64,000 bases of DNA, from the NCBI RefSeq assembly GCF_965200585.1, contig NZ_OZ241361.1; one strand, given 5' to 3'. The translations under genes were made by a program, and so were the position numbers. Below are positions 52,993 to 60,300 of the stretch, one piece after another. A model generated the notes under the pieces. It was not told where the DNA came from, did not search any database, and saw nothing but the letters and a program-made list of their open reading frames with translations. Origin of the DNA: Bacterioplanoides sp965200585. Lineage in GTDB: Bacteria; Pseudomonadota; Gammaproteobacteria; Pseudomonadales; Oceanobacteraceae. Position 1 is the first letter of the stretch; each line of letters opens with the position of its first letter.

Positions 52993-54627
52993 ATGCGCAA
53001 CCTGTCTGTCCCCTACTGGCTGATTGCCGCTCTGATTGCGTTTTTCTTTGTGAATCTGGGCGGTTATTTATTATTCGATCATGACGAGGGGGCATTCAGC
53101 GAAGCCACCCGTGGCATGTTTGAACGTGGTGACTTTATCACCACCTACCTTAACGATCGGGTGCGTTTCGACAAACCCATTCTGATTTATTGGCTACAGG
53201 CCGCCTCCATCAGTGTTTTTGGCACCGATGTCTGGGCCTTCCGCCTGCCATCTGCCCTGTCCGGCTTAGCCTGGGCGATGGCAATTTTCTTTTTCACCCG
53301 CCGTTATATCAATCAACCAACGGCCATCGCCGCAGCCTTAATCGCCGCCGCCGCACTGGGCATTAATATGATTGCTCACGTAGCCACGGCCGATGCCTTA
53401 CTGAACGTGATTCTCGCCAGTACCTTGCTGTGCATGTACCACTACACGGTGTCACCATCCAACAAATTATTGCTGCTGATTTATGCCTTAATGGCGCTGG
53501 GTGTATTAACCAAAGGCCCGGTTGCGGTCGCTATTCCGTTAATGGTGTCGGCTATTTTCTTCCTCTGGTCCAGTATGAAAGATGCGTTTTTTAAAGCCAT
53601 CTTTTTTATCCCCGGCTGGATTCTGTTTTTGCTGATTGCCGCGCCCTGGTACATCCTTGAATACCTGGCTCAGGGGCAGGACTTTATCGACGGTTTTATT
53701 CTGAAGCACAACGTCAATCGCTTTAATAACGCGATGGAAGGCCATGATGGCGGCCCACTGTTCTATATTTTCCTGCTGCCATTTATTCTGGCGCCGTTTG
53801 GTGCCTTACTGGTTCGTATTGTGCCAAGTCTGAAAACAGCATTAGGCAAAAACGGCAACTCCGACACAAGTACGCCCGATTTATTAAACCGTTTTTTGTG
53901 GATCTGGTTTTTAGTCGTGCTGGTACTGTTCAGCATCGCCAGTACTAAGCTGCCACACTATATTTTGTATGGTGTGACGCCACTGGTGATTCTGATGGCG
54001 CGTTACCGCGATTGGTTAAAAAGCCGCTTGCTGACGATCATTTTCCCATCGCTGTTTTTTGCCTTGATGGTGGCTTTTCCTCTGTTGATTCCAACCATTA
54101 TTGATGGTCTGACCAACCCGATTGAAATTGCCGCAGCAGAACGCGCTGCGGAATATATTAATCAGGACTTTGCCATCATTGCAGGTATCGCCTGGCTGCT
54201 GTCGGTGGTGCTGATGTTATGGAAACGCATCAGCCCCTGGTTCTCTCTGATTTTGGTTGGCGTGGTGCAAACATTGTTTGTCTGGTTTGTGTTTGTACCA
54301 GCCATCAGTGAAGCGCAGCAACGCCCGGTTTGGGATGCCGCCCAGTTTGCCAAACAGCTTGGTGAACCAATCATCACTCAATCGATTGATATGCCAAGTT
54401 TTAATGTGTACTTCGACAAGTGGACAGAACGTCGTGGCTTGGAAATTGGCGAAGTGGGTTACGCCCGGGAAGATCGCCTGAAAAAGATTCCGCACTACGA
54501 TATTTTATTCCAGTCCGGGCCCATTGTGATTGTACGCCGCATCAGTGAAGAACAGGCGCAGCTGCTGGAACAACAACGCCTCGAAGAGCAGACTCCACTC
54601 CTCAAAGAACAAACAGGGCAGCAATGA
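52993..54627 (+). CDS. ArnT-like GT39 family glycosyltransferase
   Basis: A 544-residue polytopic membrane protein. Its first periplasmic loop carries HDEGAFSEATRGMFERGDF and RFDKPILIYWLQAASI, the catalytic Asp-Glu and pocket motifs of ArnT/PMT-like transferases. It has about 12 membrane helices and ends in a charged coil. It would move a sugar from undecaprenyl phosphate to an envelope acceptor such as lipid A. It starts 3 bp after the GT2 stop and overlaps the PAP2 gene by 4 bp. Confidence 0.89.
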   Translation: MRNLSVPYWLIAALIAFFFVNLGGYLLFDHDEGAFSEATRGMFERGDFITTYLNDRVRFDKPILIYWLQAASISVFGTDVWAFRLPSALSGLAWAMAIFFFTRRYINQPTAIAAALIAAAALGINMIAHVATADALLNVILASTLLCMYHYTVSPSNKLLLLIYALMALGVLTKGPVAVAIPLMVSAIFFLWSSMKDAFFKAIFFIPGWILFLLIAAPWYILEYLAQGQDFIDGFILKHNVNRFNNAMEGHDGGPLFYIFLLPFILAPFGALLVRIVPSLKTALGKNGNSDTSTPDLLNRFLWIWFLVVLVLFSIASTKLPHYILYGVTPLVILMARYRDWLKSRLLTIIFPSLFFALMVAFPLLIPTIIDGLTNPIEIAAAERAAEYINQDFAIIAGIAWLLSVVLMLWKRISPWFSLILVGVVQTLFVWFVFVPAISEAQQRPVWDAAQFAKQLGEPIITQSIDMPSFNVYFDKWTERRGLEIGEVGYAREDRLKKIPHYDILFQSGPIVIVRRISEEQAQLLEQQRLEEQTPLLKEQTGQQ

Positions 54628-55418
54628 CTAACTCCTCCACGGCGAACACGTCATTTATTTTGTCCATCGCCGGCCTGATGCTGGCGGTTGCACTGTTTAT
54701 TGTGTTCAACAACAGCAATCAGGCCTGGTTTCTGAGTTGGAATCAGGCGGGCAGCCAGCTACCGGATCTGATCTGGGCCAACCTGACACTGGTGGCGGAC
54801 ACCCTGTTTGCCGTTGCCGTGCTGTTAATTGTGGCCAGCCGCAACGCTGGAACATCGGGCCCGCGGTTACTCGGCCAGTCTCTGGTTCTGCTGATTATTG
54901 GCGGGCTGTTTGTTCATGTGTTTAAACAAGGGCTGAATATCCCTCGCCCCCCGGCTGTATTGGCAGAAGGCAGTTATCATCTGATTGGCCCCAAACTTAA
55001 ACACGAAAGCTTTCCTTCCGGACATTCGTTCACGGCACTCAGCTGTTTTGCCTTAATAGCCTTGAATCAGGCCCGGCTATCCGTCTCAGCGTTATTATTG
55101 GCTCTGGCGGGACTGGCTGCATTAAGCCGCGCCATGGTGGCGGCACACTGGCCGCTGGATATTTTTGTTGGTGGTGGCTTCGGCATTTTGTTTGCCTGGC
55201 TGAGTATCCAGTTGGAGCGTCGCTTGGCGTTTTTTCAAAGCAATGGCTGGCGTTTGTTTACACTGGTGTTATTAACCTTAGCCAGTGCTGCCTTGGCGTT
55301 TCACGATGATCGCTACCCGGATACACAACTATTGAGTGTTATCGCCAGTATTGTTGCCATCGTGATGGTGGTTCGCTATTACTGGCTGCCGCTGGCGCGC
55401 CTTATGCGCCACTCCTGA
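54624..55418 (+). CDS. PAP2-superfamily phosphatase
   Basis: A 264-residue membrane phosphatase. The motifs are KQGLNIPRP (first), PSGHSFT (second), and SRAMVAAHWPLDIFVG (third, with the catalytic His), all in order between membrane helices. It could dephosphorylate undecaprenyl pyrophosphate or lipid A, like PgpB or LpxE/LpxF. It is last in the operon (ATGA overlap with the GT39 gene), matching lipid A-modification clusters where a phosphate must be removed or recycled. Confidence 0.9.
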   Translation: MTNSSTANTSFILSIAGLMLAVALFIVFNNSNQAWFLSWNQAGSQLPDLIWANLTLVADTLFAVAVLLIVASRNAGTSGPRLLGQSLVLLIIGGLFVHVFKQGLNIPRPPAVLAEGSYHLIGPKLKHESFPSGHSFTALSCFALIALNQARLSVSALLLALAGLAALSRAMVAAHWPLDIFVGGGFGILFAWLSIQLERRLAFFQSNGWRLFTLVLLTLASAALAFHDDRYPDTQLLSVIASIVAIVMVVRYYWLPLARLMRHS

Positions 55419-55438
55419 ACAAGGGGCGTGATCAAGAG

Positions 55439-55458
55439 TCGCGATCAAAGGATCGTGA
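55439..55458. terminator. Weak hairpin between the PAP2 gene and the small HTH-like gene
   Basis: TCGCGATC-AAAG-GATCGTGA pairs over 8 bp (one G-U pair) in the gap between convergent genes. No U run follows; it is only a candidate. Confidence 0.3.
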
Positions 55459-55459
55459 T

Positions 55460-55711
55460 TTACGACCCAAACAAATCAAAGGTAATACCACCATCATCTC
55501 CCTGATCCAGCCACCCTTGCGGCTTGGAGAAGGTTTGCTCCATTTGCTTTGCCAGTGAGTCAGAAATCTTACGACTGGGCTTATCGCCCAGCATGGCTTC
55601 CAGCTTCTGCTCATCAATCCCAAGGCAGGCCGCCATCGTGGCCACATCCAACGCATTTTCCAACATTAATTCCTGAGCGCGCTGCCAACGCAGACCTTGA
55701 TCAGACATCAC
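55460..55711 (-). CDS. Small HTH-like hypothetical protein
   Basis: An 83-residue protein. Residues about 20-75 (VATMAACLGIDEQKLEAMLGD, then ISDSLAKQMEQTFSKPQGWLDQ) look like an XRE-type helix-turn-helix without the rest of a repressor, and the PxGWLD ending is familiar from phage-type repressors. It has no effector domain. It is convergent with the PAP2 gene and divergent from fabB. The role is unknown. Confidence 0.5.
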   Translation of the reverse strand: MMSDQGLRWQRAQELMLENALDVATMAACLGIDEQKLEAMLGDKPSRKISDSLAKQMEQTFSKPQGWLDQGDDGGITFDLFGS

Positions 55712-55805
55712 AAATACAACCTTTTGTTGTTTTATTAATAACTCAAGCTCAATAATATTTTTCTTTAAGCCTTTTCAGCCACTGCTATATAGTGGTGGGA
55801 TTGAA

Positions 55806-55831
55806 ATATTACCTCAATCTTTCGGTAATAT
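55806..55831. promoter_or_regulatory. Inverted repeat in the fabB leader
   Basis: ATATTACC-N10-GGTAATAT has exact 8-bp arms, ending 37 bp upstream of the fabB ATG. A TATATA element lies about 20 bp further upstream. It may be an operator for a fatty-acid regulator or an mRNA stem. Confidence 0.45.
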
Positions 55832-55868
55832 GCTGAGAAGAATTTTTGTAAACAGGTAGAGAATCGTT

Positions 55869-57080
55869 ATGCGTCGTGTCGTTGTTACAGGTATGGGTAT
55901 TGTGGGTTGTTTGGGTAACAACAAAGAAGAGGTGCTGGAGTCTCTGAAACAACAGCGCTCCGGGATTTCATTCCAGCCGGATTACGCCGAAATGGGCTTT
56001 CGCAGCCATGTTGCCGGCAGCCCGAATATTGACCTGGCGGAACATATTGACCGTAAGCTGAAGCGCTTTATGGGTGATTCAGCTGCGTACTCCTACCTGT
56101 CGATGAAACAAGCCATCGAAGATGCTGGCCTGAGCGAAGATATCGTTAGTAACCCGCGCACTGGCCTGGTAACCGGTTCTGGCGGCGCGTCTTCTTCCGA
56201 TATTGTTGAATCGGTTGATATCCTGCGCGACAAAGGCATTCGTAAAGTTGGCCCATATCGCGTTACCCGCACCATGGGTTCTACCACCTCTGCCAACCTG
56301 GCAACCCCTTTCTCTATCAAGGGCGTTAACTACTCCATGACCTCGGCTTGTGCCACCAGTGCACATTGTATTGGTCACGCAATGGAACTGATTCAATGGG
56401 GTAAACAAGATGTTGTGTTTGCCGGTGGTGGTGAAGAAGAACACTGGAGCCTGACGGCTCAGTTTGATGCCATGGGCGCGCTGTCGAGCAAATACAACGA
56501 CACCCCGGAATCCGCTTCCCGTACTTACTGTTCAACTCGTGATGGTTTTGTGATCGCTGGTGGTGGCGGCATGCTGGTACTGGAAGAGTACGAACACGCA
56601 GTGGCCCGTGGTGCGACCATTTACGCCGAATTAACCGGCTATGGCGCAACTTCCGATGGCGCTGATATGGTGGCACCGTCCGGTGAAGGCGCTATTCGTT
56701 GCATGCAAATGGCACTAGAAATGGCGGGTAACCCAACCGTTGATTACCTGAACACCCACGGTACCAGTACTCCAGCGGGCGACATCACTGAATTAAAAGC
56801 GGTTGGTGAAGCCTTTGGTGAACAACGCCCACCAATCAGCTCGACCAAATCTCTGACCGGCCACTCTCTGGGCGCTGCTGGCGTTCAGGAAGCCATCTAC
56901 TCTCTGCTGATGCTGAAGCACGGTTTTATTACCGGCAGCGCCAATATTGAATCACTGGATGAAGGCGCTGATGGCTTTGAAATTGTGACCCAAAACCGCG
57001 ATGCCGAGCTGAGCACTGTGATGTCGAACAGCTTTGGTTTTGGTGGCACCAATGCCACGCTGGTATTCAGCAAAGTGTGA
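55869..57080 (+). CDS. fabB: Beta-ketoacyl-ACP synthase I
   Basis: This 403-residue condensing enzyme has catalytic Cys161 in TSACATSAHCIGHAMELIQ, and the two His residues lie in NTHGTSTPAGD and SLTGHSLGAAG. RRVVVTGMGIVG is the usual N-terminus. It elongates acyl-ACP, including the cis-3-decenoyl branch for unsaturated fatty acids. fabA is not adjacent. A strong terminator follows, then the single-chain carboxylase gene 231 bp downstream. Confidence 0.95.
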   Translation: MRRVVVTGMGIVGCLGNNKEEVLESLKQQRSGISFQPDYAEMGFRSHVAGSPNIDLAEHIDRKLKRFMGDSAAYSYLSMKQAIEDAGLSEDIVSNPRTGLVTGSGGASSSDIVESVDILRDKGIRKVGPYRVTRTMGSTTSANLATPFSIKGVNYSMTSACATSAHCIGHAMELIQWGKQDVVFAGGGEEEHWSLTAQFDAMGALSSKYNDTPESASRTYCSTRDGFVIAGGGGMLVLEEYEHAVARGATIYAELTGYGATSDGADMVAPSGEGAIRCMQMALEMAGNPTVDYLNTHGTSTPAGDITELKAVGEAFGEQRPPISSTKSLTGHSLGAAGVQEAIYSLLMLKHGFITGSANIESLDEGADGFEIVTQNRDAELSTVMSNSFGFGGTNATLVFSKV

Positions 57081-57090
57081 TTATTAAAGG

Positions 57091-57119
57091 AACGTCAAAA
57101 TTGATTTTATGACGTTTTT
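57091..57119 (+). terminator. Terminator after fabB
   Basis: AACGTCAAAA-TTGA-TTTTATGACGTT forms a stem of about 10 bp with a 2-nt bulge and ends in a T5 run. It is 10 bp after the fabB stop. Confidence 0.7.
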
Positions 57120-57167
57120 AATTACTGCAAAAAATGACATACTCGGAGGATTAATCTGAGTATTATA

Positions 57168-57198
57168 AATTCTCAGGAAACAACCTTTCCTGAGAATT
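57168..57198. repeat. Perfect 13-bp inverted repeat in the carboxylase leader
   Basis: AATTCTCAGGAAA-CAACC-TTTCCTGAGAATT has exact arms. No T run follows on either strand, which argues for an operator or RNA stem rather than a terminator. Confidence 0.6.
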
Positions 57199-57229
57199 CC
57201 AGCACTCCGGATGACCTCCGCAGTGCCGG
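57199..57229. repeat. Second inverted repeat in the carboxylase leader
   Basis: CCAGCACTCCGGA-TGACC-TCCGCAGTGCCGG has 11 of 13 arm bases paired. It begins where the first repeat ends, so the transcript could hold two stacked stems about 80 nt upstream of the start. Confidence 0.5.
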
Positions 57230-57310
57230 AATCAACGCATGTAATGTTCGCCGACCCCGTATTATCTGACTCTGGTCGGTTGTGTTTGACCCAACATGGA
57301 TAAATAAATA

Positions 57311-60300
57311 ATGACAGACGAGAAGGCACCTGCTGATCAATCTGTAGCCGATCAGTTATTTTTAAAAGCCGAACAGTTATCGGCTGATTTCTCTTTATTC
57401 CCCGAATTTGAAGAAAACCCGGTTGAACACACGGTGAAAGGCCTGATTTCTCCGGAGCAGTGTGACAACGAGCGTGAACGTCTGTCTGGCCTGAATATTG
57501 ATGATTATATCGAACAAGTGGTTGCACCCAGTGAAAATGCACAACGCATGGGTGCCAAAGCCATTGTTAAGCATCTGATTCTGCGCACCATTACCGAATT
57601 AGAAGACGGCCCGTTATATACCTGTGAAGCCGAAATGGACTTCGCTGGTAAAATTCGCCGGGTTGGCTTTATCTGCCAGAACCGCGAACACAATAATGGT
57701 GTTTGGGGTCCGCAACACCATAACAAAGCGGCGCAACAGGTGCGTGCTTTTGCACAACGCTCGATGCCGATCGTGACCTTTATCGACACCCCGGGAGCCG
57801 ATGCCGGTGAAGCCGCTAACGCTGGTAATCAGGCGCATTCGATCTCGCATTTAATCACCGAGATGGCCAATAACGATGTACCATCGTTAGGCATTATCTG
57901 GGGTGCAGGTTATTCCGGCGGTGCCATTCCACTGGCTACCACCAACATTCTGTTATCGGTACGCGACGGTATTTTTAATACCATTCAGCCGCAAGGCCTG
58001 GCCAGCATTGCCCGCAAGTACAATCTGTCATGGCAGGAATGCGCCAAATACGTCGGTGTATCCGGTTTTGAATTACGTGAAGCCGGTATTATCGACGGCA
58101 TTATTGATTACGCCCCGACCGATGCCGATGAAAAGCGCTTTAACCTGCATCAGGCTGTAGTCACCGGTATTGAGTCGATTGAAACCAGCTCTGCTGAATT
58201 TGCCCGTAATAATCCGTACCTGATGGATCACTATCAGCAAGCGATTGATCGCTTCCTGAACCCATCGGAAAAACTGGAGACCATGCAGAAGAACGCCAAC
58301 TTCTTCCTGGCACCGTCCCCAACCGAACACCTCAATATTTTCGGCCTGACCTATCGTTACACCCGTTATCTGACGCTGCGTCGTCGTATTCATTCCACCA
58401 GTGTGGAAAACTATGGCCGTTTAGCAGAGAAAGAAATTCCGGAAGGTCAGCTGCAGCAACGTAATGAGCGTGAAGCGCAGCGTAAATTCCAAAACTGGAT
58501 TCAGGCGCCGGAAAAAATCGTTTACGACGATCATTTGCACAAAAACTGGAAGAACTTCTGGAGCAAATACGAAGATCGTGATGAAAGCCGTTCAACCATT
58601 GCTCGCCTGTTTTTGGGTGAGCCGAAGAACAACTACCTGAAAGCCAAGCAAGAGCTGTGCTTCAGCCTGGGCCTGTATTTGTTTAACCGCTGGAAAGCCG
58701 ATGCGCCGGTTAACTTCCAGGGTCTGCTGAACTATCTGGAAGATTACAAGCAAAGCCGCTTTATGCTGCGTGCCAACGACATCCTTGATACCGATGCCGT
58801 AGCCGACTTTATCGAAAATAACGACCACCCGCTGGCGGCTTATATCCGTGAGGTATTGCCACACGAGACGCGTCAGGATCTGACCACCGAAATGGCCGGT
58901 GAACAGGCGAAAGGTGCATTAAAGCAGTCGTTAGCCAGTGCGTTAAACACCGTGATGAAGCAACAGCTGATTCCGGAAGACATTCGTGCGGAATTGAAGC
59001 TCTCCACTCACACACAAGCCATCGCCAACAGCGTGGCCGCCGCCAGTGTTGAAGCCAACCGCCGTGTACTGGAAGAAGCGTTAGCGCCATACATTCAGTT
59101 CCGTCAGGAAAACATTCAGAACCCGGCACACCCAGACATCACCATTCTCGATGCGATTTTGCACGACGAGCTGCGCTACGAGTTCAGCCAGGTGTGTCAG
59201 AACATGCTGGTGTTTGGTCAGCTGTACGACAACTTTATCTACAATCTGGTAAACGTTGCCAAAGAAGCTAACGAAACCCGTGCATTATCGCGTGATGCGG
59301 TTAAAGCATTACTGGAGAAATCGTTATCGGAAGCCACCGCAGGCGACAGCTACACCCCACAAGAACGTGAGTCCTTTAACCACTGGTTAAGCTACTTCAT
59401 CAAGAGCTCAGCCCGGGTCGACTTCCTTAAGTCGGTTGAAGAATGGAAAAAAGGCGCTTTCCCACGTTTATCCGACACCCTGTTTGTGGTGATCACCTTT
59501 ATCTTTGAAAAACTGCTGGCCGAATACCACGAAGCCGAGCAGGAAGGTAAAAACTACAACGGCCGTATTAACCCGGTTTCCATTGGTCGTCGTAAAGACT
59601 TCTGGAACCGTCTGACCATGGGTTACCACGATCTGCTGATTCAGCAGGTGCTGGACGACACCAAGCGTCAGAAGAAAACCACGCCAAGCGCGATCATTGA
59701 ACGCTTCTTCGCTGACTTTGATGAGATCAACCACTCTCTGATGTCTGCCGACCCGGTTGTCTTCCCTGGCTTCCGTAGCTCGATTGAAGGTGCGCTGAAC
59801 AAAGACGAAAAACCGTGCGGTGTAATCACTGGTATTGGCACCATCAAAATTGGTGAACGCCAGCAACGTGTGGGTGCACTGGTTTCTAACCTGAACTTCC
59901 AGGCCGGTGCCTTTGATATGGCCAGTGCCGAGAAATTCTGCAAGCTGATGGTGGAATGTGCCCGTCAGCAACTGCCGATTGTGTGTTTTGTATCCTCTGG
60001 CGGCATGCAAACCAAAGAAGGTGCAGCAGCGCTGTTCTCCATGGCCATCGTTAACGACCGTATCACTCGTTTTGTGCGTGATAACGATCTGCCACTTGTG
60101 ATCTTTGGTTTTGGTGACTGTACCGGTGGTGCTCAGGCATCGTTTGTGACTCACCCGCTGGCGCAGACCTATTACTTCTCCGGTACTAACATGCCGTTTG
60201 CGGGTCAGATTGTGGTACCAAGCTATCTGCCAAGCACCTGCACCCTGTCCAACTATCTGTCGGTTTCTTCGGAATCCATGGACGGCCTGGTTGAGCATCC

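Noticed and set aside
57084..57542. 152-residue minus-strand frame across the carboxylase leader
   Set aside because: It covers the fabB terminator and the two hairpins and runs antisense into the carboxylase start, with no protein-like features.
59468..60298. 276-residue minus-strand frame inside the carboxylase gene
   Set aside because: It is antisense to well-conserved carboxyltransferase sequence and has no recognisable motif.
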